A stretch of DNA of 64,000 bases from Thiohalocapsa sp. ML1 (GCF_001469165.1 NZ_JABX01000030.1:1-64000); one strand, 5' to 3'; positions 37,757-46,364 are shown, counted from the first letter of the stretch. Numbers and translations are program-made. The notes: a model not told the origin generated them from the letters alone.

Positions 37757-38891
37757 CGCCGGCCCCGCGCGACCCCGCGGCGGCGAAGGGAACCAAGTCG
37801 ATACTCGACGGCACACCCCGCCCGCGCTCATACCAGGCGCGCGTGCGCAGCACTACGCGCACCAACAGCAGCATCACCGGCACCTCGATCAGCACCCCCA
37901 CCACGGTCGCCAGCGCGGCGCCGGACTCGAAACCGAACAGCGCAATGGCGGTGGCAACGGCCAGCTCGAAGAAGTTGCTGGTGCCGATCATGGATGAGGG
38001 GCCGGCGATGCAATGCGGCGAGCGCACCCAGCGGTTCGCGACATAGGCGATGACGAAGATGAGCGCCGATTGGATCAGCAACGGCACGGCCAGCAGGGCG
38101 ATGATGAGCGGCTGTTGCGTGATCTGCTCGCCTTGGAAGCCGAACAGCAGCACCAGCGTCGCCAGCAGCGCGAGCAGCGAAACCGGGTGCAGCCGGTCCA
38201 GCACCCGCGCAAGCGCGCCGCCCTGCGGATCGGCGCGCAGCAACAGACGCCGCCAGAGGGTCGCGATGATCAGCGGCACCACGATGTAGATCAGCACCGA
38301 CAGCAGCAGGGTTTCCCAGGGCACGACGATGGCCGTCAGCCCCAGCAGCAGCGCGACGATGGGGCCGAACGCGAAGACCATGATCAGGTCATTCAAGGCG
38401 ACTTGGGCGAGGGTGAAGTGCGGCTCGCCGCGCGAGAGATTGCTCCAGACGAACACCATCGCCGTGCAGGGCGCGGCCCCGAGGATGATCATGCCGGCGA
38501 TGTAGCTGTCGATCTGCCCCGCCGGCAGGTACGGGGCAAACCACCAGCCGATGAACAGCCAGGCCAGCAGCGCCATCGTGAAGGGTTTGATGGCCCAGTT
38601 GACCACCAGCGTCACCACCGAGCCCCGCCAATGCTCGGTCACGCCCGACAAGGCGGTGAGGTCCACCTTGAGCAGCATCGGAATAATCATGAGCCAGATC
38701 AATACCGCCACGGGTAGGTTGATCTGGGCCACCTCGAGCTCGCCGATGGTCTGGAACGCGCCTGGAAAGAACTGCCCCAGCGCGATGCCGGCGACGATGC
38801 ACAGAAACACCCACAGCGTCAGCCACCTCTCGAACAGGCCCATGTCGGCACCGGCGGCCTGCTTGCCGGTCACTTCGCATTGGCTGCTCAT
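37749..38891 (-). CDS. acr3: ACR3-family arsenite efflux permease
   Basis: This 380-residue membrane protein has about ten helices. ACR3 signatures are GLFERWLTLWVFLCIVAG at the N-terminus, AAPCTAMVFVWSNLSRG, which contains the essential Cys, VALNDLIMVFAFGP, and GTSNFFELAVATAIALFG near the end. It exports arsenite using the proton motive force. The ATG at 38891 (MSSQCEVTG) matches the family start and overlaps the stop region of the upstream thioredoxin-like gene. A longer frame upstream runs through the heptamer array and was rejected. Confidence 0.93.
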   Translation of the reverse strand: MSSQCEVTGKQAAGADMGLFERWLTLWVFLCIVAGIALGQFFPGAFQTIGELEVAQINLPVAVLIWLMIIPMLLKVDLTALSGVTEHWRGSVVTLVVNWAIKPFTMALLAWLFIGWWFAPYLPAGQIDSYIAGMIILGAAPCTAMVFVWSNLSRGEPHFTLAQVALNDLIMVFAFGPIVALLLGLTAIVVPWETLLLSVLIYIVVPLIIATLWRRLLLRADPQGGALARVLDRLHPVSLLALLATLVLLFGFQGEQITQQPLIIALLAVPLLIQSALIFVIAYVANRWVRSPHCIAGPSSMIGTSNFFELAVATAIALFGFESGAALATVVGVLIEVPVMLLLVRVVLRTRAWYERGRGVPSSIDLVPFAAAGSRGAGDA

Positions 38892-39148
38892 CAGGACGCG
38901 CTCTCCTGCGGCGCCGCCTTCATCCAGCCGCGGATCTGATCCGGCCCGGGCACGCCGCCGGCGTGCACAACCGTGCCGTCGATGACAACGCCAGGTGTCG
39001 ACATGACACCGTAGCCCATGATGGCAGCGATGTCGGTGACCTTTTCCAGCTCGATCTCGACGCCGGCCTGTTCGGCCGCTTTGGCGATCGCATTGGCGGT
39101 GATCTCGCAGTTGCGGCAGCCGGAGCCGAGGACTTTGATTTGTTTCAT
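38891..39148 (-). CDS. Small thioredoxin-fold redox protein
   Basis: This 85-residue protein starts MKQIKVLGSGCRNCE, with a CRNC active site and a cis-Pro region MSTPGVVIDGTVV. It is the same short family as the 90-residue protein downstream of ACR3, but only distantly alike. The ACR3 start overlaps its end, so these genes are coupled. A heptamer array lies immediately upstream (39156-39281), where its leader should be. Confidence 0.85.
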   Translation of the reverse strand: MKQIKVLGSGCRNCEITANAIAKAAEQAGVEIELEKVTDIAAIMGYGVMSTPGVVIDGTVVHAGGVPGPDQIRGWMKAAPQESAS

Positions 39149-39155
39149 AGTAAAA

Positions 39156-39327
39156 AGTACGGAGTACGGAGTACGGAGTACGGAGTACGGAGTACGGAGT
39201 GCGGAGTGCGGAGTGCGGAGTGCGGAGTGCGGAGTGCGAAGTGCGAAGTGCGGAGTGCGAAGTGCGGAGTGCGAAGTGCGAAACCTGTTTCAAACTTCAA
39301 ACTTCAAACTTCAAACTTCAAACTTTT
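39156..39327. repeat. Heptamer array: AGTACGG/AGTGCGG then AAACTTC
   Basis: 18 perfect or one-off heptamers run from 39156 to 39281: six AGTACGG, five AGTGCGG, then mixed AGTGCGA and AGTGCGG. Five to six AAACTTC heptamers follow at 39289-39327. The array fills the gap between the permease stop (39331) and the thioredoxin-like gene start (39148). AAACTTC is the reverse complement class of the arrays around 42.4-43.3 kb. Confidence 0.95.
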
Positions 39328-39330
39328 GAT

Positions 39331-40293
39331 TCATGTGACCAGATTGAAGCCCCAGCCGACCAGAATGAATGCCACCGCCAACACGCCGGCGAACAGCGCC
39401 AGCGCCGGCCAGCGGATGACCTTGCGCAGGATCAGCATCTCCGGCACCGACAGCGCCGCGATGCTCATCATCAACGCCAATACCGTGCCGACCGCGACGC
39501 CCTTGCCGAGCATCGCTTCGGCAACCGGGATAACGCCGGTGGCGTTGGAGTAGAGCGGAATGCCGACCAGCACGGCGCCGGGCACGGCCAGCCATTGGCC
39601 GTCGCCCAGGTGCTCCACTACCCACTCGGTCGGCACGAAGCCGTGGAACAGCGCCCCGACCCCGATGCCGATCAAGACCCAGACCCAGATCCGGCGCAGG
39701 ATCTCTTTGACCTCGGCCACGGCGAAGCGGTGGCGTCCGAGCAGGCTGGTGTCCGGGCGCAACGCCGCCGCCTCGCCCATGCGGATCTTCCAGACGTAGT
39801 CCTCGACCCAGCGCTCGGGCTTGAAGCGCTGCATGATGATGCCGCCGAACCAGGCCACCAGCAGCCCGGCGCCGATATAGAGCAGCGCGAGCTTCCAGCC
39901 GAGGATGCCGACCAAGAGCACCGCCGCGACCTCGTTGATCATCGGCGAGGCGATCAGGAAGGAAAAGGTCACCCCGAGCGGGATGCCGGCCTCGACGAAG
40001 CCGATGAAGAGCGGCACCGAGGAGCAGGAGCAGAAGGGCGTCATGGCACCAAGACCGACGGCCAGGCCCCGCGCCTGCCAGTCCGGCCGGCCGCGCACGA
40101 ATTCCCGCACCCGCTCCGGCGACACCAGCGCGCGCAGCAGGCCCATGAGATAGATGACGATCACCAAGAGCGCAAAGATCTTCGCCACGTCCATGACGAA
40201 GAACTGCAGCGCCGCGCCGGCGGCGGACTCCGGGCTCAGTCCGAGCAGCGAAAAGGCGACGACATCGCCAAGCCAGGCGAAGGGATCGGGCAT
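39331..40293 (-). CDS. Permease of the ArsP/DUF318 family
   Basis: This 320-residue membrane protein has about eight helices. The family signature is MTPFCSCSSVPLFIGFVEAG, with the conserved Cys cluster, and SPMINEVAAVLL in the paired repeat. GIPLYSNATGVIPVAEAM is the second half. ArsP members export trivalent organoarsenicals, and related permeases are common in ars operons. GAGG lies six bases before the ATG at 40293. The substrate is inferred from context only. Confidence 0.83.
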   Translation of the reverse strand: MPDPFAWLGDVVAFSLLGLSPESAAGAALQFFVMDVAKIFALLVIVIYLMGLLRALVSPERVREFVRGRPDWQARGLAVGLGAMTPFCSCSSVPLFIGFVEAGIPLGVTFSFLIASPMINEVAAVLLVGILGWKLALLYIGAGLLVAWFGGIIMQRFKPERWVEDYVWKIRMGEAAALRPDTSLLGRHRFAVAEVKEILRRIWVWVLIGIGVGALFHGFVPTEWVVEHLGDGQWLAVPGAVLVGIPLYSNATGVIPVAEAMLGKGVAVGTVLALMMSIAALSVPEMLILRKVIRWPALALFAGVLAVAFILVGWGFNLVT

Positions 40294-40640
40294 CCGGGTA
40301 CCTCGGCAATGGCGCGACCGCCCGAGAGGTCGGCGCGGCCGCTGTGGTCTGCGGTTAAGGCCTGCCTCCGACCGACGACGCCGGAGGGCGGCCTGTTTGC
40401 TCCGTCTTCTCGGTCCGTGGCGTCCTTGCCGCAAGGGGGACAGGCCACGCGGGTCGAGCGGGGGCGTTCAGTACGCCTGCGCACAGTGCCCCGAGGGCCC
40501 TGCCGGCGCAGCGTCACGGCGAGGATTGTCACGCATACGGATATCCGTATATATGACTTCGCGCATGAAAAGAAAGATCCAGCGCAACGGCACTGGCATC
40601 GTCCGGTTCCGCCCGCCGGACAAGCCCGCGGCTGTTGGCG
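40294..40640. other. Regulatory gap between ArsJ and the permease
   Basis: 347 bp without a gene. It contains a perfect 16-bp palindrome at 40535-40550. This suggests that the permease-thioredoxin-ACR3 block has its own regulated promoter rather than relying on transcription through arsJ. Confidence 0.55.
40535..40550. promoter_or_regulatory. Perfect palindrome, candidate ArsR operator
   Basis: ATACGGATATCCGTAT is a 16-bp perfect inverted repeat about 240 bp upstream of the permease start. ArsR-family operators are AT-containing palindromes of this kind. An imperfect relative lies upstream of the PstS-like gene at 47514-47537. Binding is inferred, not shown. Confidence 0.5.
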
Positions 40641-42464
40641 TCAGGCCCCGGTCGGGAGGGCCCGCCGCAGCGTCGCGGGCAGTTGCACGGCGACAGGGGG
40701 CTCGACGCGGACCTGTGCCGGCAGCCCGATGGCGACGCCGGCCTGCGCGGGAATCCGCGCCTCGAGCACGCGCCGGCCGGTGTCCGGCTCAAGCGCCGGC
40801 CAAGCGCGCGTGATGGTCAGCTCGACGGGGCTGCTCGGGGCACCCGCGAACTGCGCCTGCACCGACTGACCCGGCGCCAGGCCGAGCGCCTGCATCCCGT
40901 CCACCGAGAAGCGCAGCACGACGCTGTCCGGGTCGAACAGCTCCAGCAGCAGCGCCTGTGCCGGCACCTCGCGCCCTTCCACGCGCACGTGGGAGCGCAA
41001 CACCTGGCCATCCCAGGGCGCCGCGATGGACAGCTCGGCGCCGTCGCCGACGCTCGGCACGATGCGCAGCAGGACCTGCCCGGCGGTCACCGCATCGCCC
41101 TCGCGCACCGCACAGCCCTCGATCCGACCGGCAAAGGGCGCATACAGCTCAGCCAGCCGTGTCGCCTCCACCACGCCGTCGGCGTCGATGAGCCTGGGTT
41201 GCGCCGTCGCATCGGCGGCGACCACCCGCGGCGTACGCGGGAGCCAGAGCGAGAGCAGCGCGGCGGCAAGCACGAAGCCGGTGGACCACCACAGGCAGCC
41301 TTCCAGGCCCTGGAGCTGAAAGATCAGGCCGGACAGCACGGTGCCGGCGAGCCGGCCGCCGGCGTTGGCCATGTAATAGAAGCCGACGTTGAGCGCGACC
41401 TTGTCCGCATCCGCGTAGGCAAGGATCAGGTAGGAATGCACCGCCGAATTGATGGCGAAGACGATGCCGAAGGCGATGAGCCCGATGATCAGGATCGGCG
41501 CCGGTTCCCAGTCGAGCGACGGTCCTTGCATCAAGGCCCAGGCAATGCCCGCCGGCACCAGCGCCAGCACCAGCGCGCCGAGGAAAGCCGTCCGCCCGCT
41601 AGGACCTTGGCCATGCCGATTCGGGCGGATCAGCGCCGGCGCGCCGGCCTGCACGATGCCGTAGCCGATGACCCAGAGCGCGAGGAAGGCGCCCACCGCG
41701 GTGTATTCCCAGTTCAGCACCGAGTAGAGGTACACGGGCAGCGCCACCACGAACCAGACATCGCGGGCGCCGAACAGAAAGAAGCGGGCGGCGGACAGCC
41801 AATTGATCGCGGGGGTATTGGAAAAGACCTGGCTAAAGGGTGCCTTCTCTTTCATCTTGCCGACGCCGGACGGCAGCAGAATGACCGTGATGACCATCAC
41901 CAGAAACAGGCTGCCGGCGAGGATGAAGAGCGCGTTGCGAAAGCCGAACGCTTGCAGCAGCGCGGCACCGGCGAAAAAGCCCGCGCCCTTCAGCGCGTTC
42001 TTCGAGCCCGTCAGCACCGCGACGTACTTGAACAGCCGCGACTCGGCCCCTGCGCCCTCCCCCGTCAGGGTCTTGACCGTGGCCTTCGCGGACATCTTGT
42101 TCAGATCCTTCGCGATACCGGACAGCGCCTGCGCCGCCATCACGTAGACCACCGATAGCCAGGGGTCCGGCACCGTCAGCATCGACAGCGCCACCACCTG
42201 CAACGCCATGCCGATGTGCATGGTGAGATTCAACCCGATGCGCGCCCCGAGCCAGCCGCCCACCAGATTGGTAATGATGCCGAAGACCTCGTAGAAGAGG
42301 AACAGCATCGCCACCTCGAACGGCGAATAGCCGAGCTGGTGGAAGTACAGCACCACCAACATGCGGATGGCGCCGTCCGTGATCGTAAACGCCCAATAGC
42401 CTGCCGTTACTGTTAGGTAACGGAAGTTTGAAGTTTGAAGTTTGAAGTTTGAAAGGAAAGCCAT
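40641..42464 (-). CDS. arsJ: ArsJ organoarsenical exporter fused to a HlyD-like C-terminal domain
   Basis: This protein has 607 residues, whereas ArsJ is usually about 400. The MFS core (about residues 15-415) has the ArsJ opening YLTVTAGYWAFTITDGAIRM, LNKMSAKATVKTLTGE and NVGFYYMANAGGRLAGT. ArsJ exports 1-arseno-3-phosphoglycerate made by the partner GAPDH. The extra C-terminal part (about 425-607) resembles a HlyD/biotinyl-lipoyl barrel: VVEATRLAELYAPFAGRIEG, VREGDAVTAGQVLLRIVP, APWDGQVLRSHVRVEG. The only in-frame start upstream of the core is the ATG at 42464, beyond a heptamer array that encodes NFKLQTSNF at residues 6-14. The GAPDH gene lies upstream, separated by a four-helix-bundle gene. 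Confidence 0.85.
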   Translation of the reverse strand: MAFLSNFKLQTSNFRYLTVTAGYWAFTITDGAIRMLVVLYFHQLGYSPFEVAMLFLFYEVFGIITNLVGGWLGARIGLNLTMHIGMALQVVALSMLTVPDPWLSVVYVMAAQALSGIAKDLNKMSAKATVKTLTGEGAGAESRLFKYVAVLTGSKNALKGAGFFAGAALLQAFGFRNALFILAGSLFLVMVITVILLPSGVGKMKEKAPFSQVFSNTPAINWLSAARFFLFGARDVWFVVALPVYLYSVLNWEYTAVGAFLALWVIGYGIVQAGAPALIRPNRHGQGPSGRTAFLGALVLALVPAGIAWALMQGPSLDWEPAPILIIGLIAFGIVFAINSAVHSYLILAYADADKVALNVGFYYMANAGGRLAGTVLSGLIFQLQGLEGCLWWSTGFVLAAALLSLWLPRTPRVVAADATAQPRLIDADGVVEATRLAELYAPFAGRIEGCAVREGDAVTAGQVLLRIVPSVGDGAELSIAAPWDGQVLRSHVRVEGREVPAQALLLELFDPDSVVLRFSVDGMQALGLAPGQSVQAQFAGAPSSPVELTITRAWPALEPDTGRRVLEARIPAQAGVAIGLPAQVRVEPPVAVQLPATLRRALPTGA

Positions 42465-42765
42465 TTTTAAGTTTGAAGTTTGAAGGGTGAGAGAGAGAAG
42501 TTTGAAGTTTGAAGGGTGAAGTTTGAAAGGGAAAAAGAGAGAGAAGTTTGAAGTTTGAAGGGTGAAGTTTGAAAGGGAAAGAGAGAGAAGTTTGAAGGGT
42601 GAAGGGTGAAGTTTGAAAGGGAAAAGAGAGAGAAGTTTGAAGGGTGAAGGGTGAAGTTTGAAAGGGAAAGAGAGAGAAGTTTGAAGGGTGAAGGGTGAAG
42701 TTTGAAAGGGAAAAAGAGAGAGAAGTTTGAAGTTTGAAGCGTGAAGTTCGAAAGTTCGAAGAAGA
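42423..42765. repeat. Heptamer array left of the four-helix-bundle gene (TTTGAAG/GGTGAAG)
   Basis: Runs of TTTGAAG and GGTGAAG heptamers are organised in a larger unit of about 50-60 bp (GAAAGGGAAAAAGAGAGAGA spacer), repeated five to six times. The array starts inside the arsJ reading frame and ends five bases before the four-helix-bundle stop. It is the inverted counterpart of 43144-43340. Confidence 0.95.
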
Positions 42766-42770
42766 ATGGA

Positions 42771-43127
42771 CTACTGCTTTCGGCTCTTGAGCTTCTTTAT
42801 GATTGACGTCAAGATCGCGATCAGCTCATTGCATTCTTGCTGCATATCGGTCAGTCGTCCTTCCGGCACGATCGCAGATGCCGCCAAGAGTCGAAGCCAA
42901 TAGCGGGTTTCCCGGGCCTCCTTGCAAGCGATGCTGTACTTGCTGACAAAGTCAGCCACGCTCTGCGACGCTTGTGCCTCTTCTACATTCGCACCGATCG
43001 ACGTACCGGAGCGGATCAATTGGTTGGCCAAGATCCTGGGTACGCCGGGCTCGGCGTCCAACGCGCGACACAACATCACAACCCGCCGAGCAAATTCAAA
43101 TGTGCGGTCCGGAATATCCGACTTCAT
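42771..43127 (-). CDS. Four-helix-bundle protein (23S rRNA intervening-sequence/S23 type)
   Basis: This 118-residue protein is predicted all helical. Family signatures are FEFARRVVMLCRAL, LANQLIRSGTSIGANVEEAQ and SIACKEARETRYWLRLL. The family includes the protein encoded in 23S rRNA intervening sequences and the Avd accessory protein of diversity-generating retroelements. No reverse transcriptase or rRNA is here. It sits inside the ars operon between GAPDH and ArsJ, flanked on both sides by inverted heptamer arrays, and looks like an inserted cassette. Its function in this setting is unknown. A nucleic-acid-binding role is a reasonable guess from the family. Confidence 0.88.
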   Translation of the reverse strand: MKSDIPDRTFEFARRVVMLCRALDAEPGVPRILANQLIRSGTSIGANVEEAQASQSVADFVSKYSIACKEARETRYWLRLLAASAIVPEGRLTDMQQECNELIAILTSIIKKLKSRKQ

Positions 43128-43143
43128 CGCCTAGATTCTCCCT

Positions 43144-43340
43144 TCTTCAAACTTCACCCTTCACCCTTCACCCTTCACCCTTCACCCTTCACCCTTCAAA
43201 CTTTCCAAGCGACCGTCCTTTTCTTTTCAAACTTCAAACTTCAAACTTCAAACTTCAAACTTCAAACTTCAAACTTTCCAAGCGACCGTCCTCTTCTTTT
43301 CAAACTTCAAACTTCAAACTTCAAACTTCAAACTTTCTTC
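43144..43340. repeat. Heptamer array right of the four-helix-bundle gene (CTTCAAA/CTTCACC)
   Basis: Six to seven CTTCACC units are followed by CTTCAAA runs, with the spacer TTTCCAAGCGACCGTCCT occurring twice (about 43203 and 43274). It is the reverse complement of the left array. It supplies the last codons and stop (43314) of the GAPDH gene. Confidence 0.95.
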
Positions 43341-44336
43341 AAGAAGGCGGGCAATGTCAACCATGCGATTCACATACCCCCACTCGTTGTCATACCAGGC
43401 ATAGATCTTCACCTGAGTATCATCGATGACCATGGTGGAAAGCGCGTCGACGATGGAGGAGCGCGGATCATTCAGATAGTCCACCGATACCAGCGGACGC
43501 TCCTCATAGCCCAAGATGCCGGCCAGCTCGCCCTCGGCGGCGGCCTTAAACAACGCATTGATCTCCTCGGCCGTTACCGGACGCTTCGCCTCGAAGACGA
43601 AGTCCGTGAGCGAGGCATTGAGCAGCGGCACCCGCACCGCGTGGCCGTTCAGCTTGCCGGTCAGCTCCGGGAAGATCTTGGTGATGGCCTTCGCGGAGCC
43701 CGTGGTGGTCGGGATCAGCGATCGCCCGCAAGCGCGCGCCCGGCGCAGGTCCTTGTGGCCCAGGTCGACGATCCGCTGGGTATTCGTGATGTCGTGGATG
43801 GTCGTCATGCAGCCATGCACGATGCCAATCTGCTCGTGCATGACCTTCACCACCGGTGCCAGGCAGTTGGTGGTGCAGGACGCGGCCGTGACCAGGTGAT
43901 GCAGGGCCGGGTCGTAGCGGCTATGGTTGACGCCGTAGACGATATCGAGCGCGCCCTTGGTGGGTGCGGCGACGAGCACCTTCTTGACGCCCTGGTCGAA
44001 GTAGCCCTGCAGCAGCTCCGGCTGCTTGTGGTGTTTGCCGGTGGCCTCGATGACGATGTCGCAGCCGGACCAGTCCGTGTCGGCGATGGCCTTGTCGCTG
44101 CTGTAGCCGATGCGCTGGCCGCCGACAACGAGCGCGTCGCCGTCGGCGGTGCAGGCGTGCCCGAAGCGCCCATGCACGGAGTCGAACTCCAACAGGTGCG
44201 CCGAGCCCGCCGCGTCGCAGGCGATCTCGTTGACGTGCACGAAGGCCAGATCCTGCCCGTCGTCGCGATCGCGTGCCGCCCGCAGCGCGAGCCTACCCAT
44301 GCGGCCGAAGCCGTTGATGCCGATGCGGACTGTCAT
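43314..44336 (-). CDS. ArsJ-associated glyceraldehyde-3-phosphate dehydrogenase
   Basis: This 340-residue GAPDH starts at 44336 ([15 protein letters not shown]) with AGGAG eight bases upstream. The catalytic Cys is in [13 protein letters not shown], with [13 protein letters not shown] near the end. GAPDHs next to arsJ use arsenate in place of phosphate to form 1-arseno-3-phosphoglycerate, which ArsJ then exports. The C-terminal residues SLKFEV are read from the heptamer array, so the native tail was altered. The start overlaps the phosphatase-like gene stop by four bases. Confidence 0.92.
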   Translation of the reverse strand: MTVRIGINGFGRMGRLALRAARDRDDGQDLAFVHVNEIACDAAGSAHLLEFDSVHGRFGHACTADGDALVVGGQRIGYSSDKAIADTDWSGCDIVIEATGKHHKQPELLQGYFDQGVKKVLVAAPTKGALDIVYGVNHSRYDPALHHLVTAASCTTNCLAPVVKVMHEQIGIVHGCMTTIHDITNTQRIVDLGHKDLRRARACGRSLIPTTTGSAKAITKIFPELTGKLNGHAVRVPLLNASLTDFVFEAKRPVTAEEINALFKAAAEGELAGILGYEERPLVSVDYLNDPRSSIVDALSTMVIDDTQVKIYAWYDNEWGYVNRMVDIARLLEESLKFEV

Positions 44337-44854
44337 TGTGGGTGCTCCTGTTGTGTGCGCCGGCCGTCGCGAGCGGCCAGGTAGTCGATATGGACGGGCA
44401 GCTTCAAGGCATTCGGGCGCAGCCGCCGCACCAGGGCGTCGGCTTGCTCGGCGTCCAGGCCGAGCTCGCGCAGGAGCAGCGCCGCCATGAAGCCGGTGCG
44501 CCCGGAGCCCCCGCGGCAGTGGATGGCGATGCCGCTGTGCCGCGAGACCATGGCAAGCAACGCATCGCGCTCAGCGGCCCAGGCCTGTTCGAATGCCGGG
44601 CCGGGGGCCGCGTCGTCCTCGATGGGAAACTGGAACCAGCGCATCCCGCCATTGGCCACGGCTTCCGGCAGGGCGGCTGCGCCGAGCTTCTCCAGCTCGT
44701 CGCTCGGCGTCATCGTGACCACGGCATCGGCGCCGGCCTCGCGCAATTGCTCGAGCGCGTCGGCGAGGTCCACCCCTTGCGTGCCGGGGCAGGGCGTCAG
44801 GAGCAGCTTGCCGCCGTCCGTCAGGGGGAGTGCGTCGTAGGGGTGGGATGTCAT
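44333..44854 (-). CDS. Dual-specificity/tyrosine phosphatase-like protein
   Basis: This 173-residue protein has the CX5R phosphatase loop in [15 protein letters not shown], plus an upstream general-acid region [16 protein letters not shown]. It resembles the CDKN3/DSP-type bacterial phosphatases found in arsenic operons with arsJ and GAPDH. The ATG at 44854 is the only good start. It overlaps the GAPDH gene by four bases. Its substrate is unknown. A role on phosphorylated or arsenylated intermediates is a guess from position. CX5R proteins can also work as arsenate reductases, but the LMW-ArsC cysteine pattern is absent. Confidence 0.82.
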   Translation of the reverse strand: MTSHPYDALPLTDGGKLLLTPCPGTQGVDLADALEQLREAGADAVVTMTPSDELEKLGAAALPEAVANGGMRWFQFPIEDDAAPGPAFEQAWAAERDALLAMVSRHSGIAIHCRGGSGRTGFMAALLLRELGLDAEQADALVRRLRPNALKLPVHIDYLAARDGRRTQQEHPQ

Positions 44855-44937
44855 GTTTGGATCTTCTATAGCTGGCGAGCGGAGCCTGAGACCGACGTTT
44901 CGCGCAGTCCGCTCGATGGCGCGTTGAACGAATGGCC

Positions 44938-45000
44938 CAGGGCCGAGGGGGAAGGGGTCCAGGGCCGAAGGCCGAGGGTCAAGGGCCGAAGGCCGAAGGG
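44938..45000. repeat. Half hairpin repeat overlapping a gene end
   Basis: Several GGGCCGAAGGCCGA units occur without the facing arm. The last residues of the flavoprotein (CQRSAPSAFGP) are encoded by it, so the original stop may have been lost. Confidence 0.6.
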
Positions 45001-46364
45001 GCGCTTCGTTGGCACCGCCAGCGCTGCACCCAGGCCTGTGCGGCCATCTGCACCGGGTCCCAGGGGCTGCTGAGCGGCGGCGTGTAGCTGAGGTCGAGGT
45101 CGTTCAGGTCCTCGACCTGCATGCCCTGATGCAGCGCGGCGGCGAAGATATCCACGCGCTTCGACACCTCCGTGCCGTAGGCGCCGATGATCTGTGCGCC
45201 GAGCAGGCGCCCCGTGTCGGCCTCGCCGGTGACGCGGATCAGCATGCGCTTGGCGCCCGGGTAATAGACCTTGTGGTCCCAGTGCTCGCTGTCCACCGAC
45301 AGCGGCGTGAGCTCGGCGGCGCGGGCATCGGCATCGTGCAGGCCGGTGCGTGCCGCCACCAGATCGAACAGCCGCACCGATTGGGTGCCGACGCTGCCCT
45401 GGAATTCGCGATGGCCGCCGACGGCGTTCTCGCCGGCGATGCGACCCTGCTTATGGGACGTGGTGCCGAGCGGCAGGTACGCATGCGTGCCGGTGACCCG
45501 GTGCCAGGTCTCCACGCAGTCGCCGGCCGCGTAGATGTCCGGTCGGTTGGTCTCCATGCGCCGGCTCACCTTGAAGGCGTCGGCGAGGCCCGTGTGGACC
45601 CCGGCAGCGGCGCCCAGCGCCGTCTCCGCGCGCGCGCCGATGACCGTCAGCACCAGGTCCACCCGCCGCTGTAGTCCGCCGCTGCCGTGCACCGCTAGCG
45701 CATTGCCGTCCGGCTCGATGGCCTCGATGCGGGTGCCGGCGAGCACCTCGACACCATGGCGGGTCAGCTCCGCGCCGACACGCTCGCCGAGGTCCCGGTC
45801 CAGCGTGGTCATGACGCTCGGCATGGCCTCGACGACGGTGACGGCGAGGCCACGGTGGATCAGCGCCTCCGCCATCTCCATGCCGATGTAGCCGCCGCCG
45901 ATGATCAGCGCCTGCCGCGGCCGGCGCTCCTCCAGATAGGCGGCGAGCTTGAGTGTGTCGCCAATCCAGCGCAGTGCAAACACGCCCGGCAGGTCGGCAC
46001 CGGGCAGCCTCGGGCGGATGGACACCGCGCCGGTGCCGAGCAGCAGCTTGTCGTAGGGCAACTGCGCCAGGCCCCCGTCCGGCCCCTGCACCTCCACCAG
46101 CCGCGCGTCCGGTTCGATGCGCGTCGCCCGATGCTCCAACAGCAGCCGAATGCCCTGCGCCTCGATGTCCGCGGCCTTGCGGTGGGCCAGGTCATCGGCC
46201 CGCGCCACCTCGCCGCTCAGAAAGTACGGGATGCCGCAGATGCTGAAGTTCGGAAAGCGGTCCGCGACGATGAGGCTGATGTCGCAGCCGGCATCAAGCT
46301 CCCGGGCGCGTAGCGCGGCGCTGATGCCGGCGTCGCTGCCGCCGATGATGACGAACCGGGTCAT
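44979..46364 (-). CDS. CoA-disulfide-reductase-like FAD/NAD(P) oxidoreductase
   Basis: This 461-residue flavoprotein has an N-terminal FAD fold (FVIIGGSDAGISAALRAREL), the CoADR-type active Cys in NFSICGIPYF, a second nucleotide fold (LIIGGGYIGMEMAEAL), the FAD-binding PDIYAAGDCVE and a dimerisation domain ending near WDPVQMAAQAW. Such proteins reduce CoA, glutathione or persulfide disulfides. In arsenic islands they may regenerate thiols or reduce arsenic species. It lies between the PstS-like gene and the phosphatase-like gene, all on one strand. The last 11 residues come from a repeat. Confidence 0.85.
   Translation of the reverse strand: MTRFVIIGGSDAGISAALRARELDAGCDISLIVADRFPNFSICGIPYFLSGEVARADDLAHRKAADIEAQGIRLLLEHRATRIEPDARLVEVQGPDGGLAQLPYDKLLLGTGAVSIRPRLPGADLPGVFALRWIGDTLKLAAYLEERRPRQALIIGGGYIGMEMAEALIHRGLAVTVVEAMPSVMTTLDRDLGERVGAELTRHGVEVLAGTRIEAIEPDGNALAVHGSGGLQRRVDLVLTVIGARAETALGAAAGVHTGLADAFKVSRRMETNRPDIYAAGDCVETWHRVTGTHAYLPLGTTSHKQGRIAGENAVGGHREFQGSVGTQSVRLFDLVAARTGLHDADARAAELTPLSVDSEHWDHKVYYPGAKRMLIRVTGEADTGRLLGAQIIGAYGTEVSKRVDIFAAALHQGMQVEDLNDLDLSYTPPLSSPWDPVQMAAQAWVQRWRCQRSAPSAFGP

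Noticed and set aside
39156-39327. Heptamer arrays considered as CRISPR
   Set aside because: The units are 7 bp, contiguous and without unique spacers, and no cas gene is near.
39199-40869. Protein-coding reading of the heptamer arrays on the plus strand
   Set aside because: The predicted peptides are pure repeats (GVRSAEC, NFKLQTS) and run antisense into the permease.
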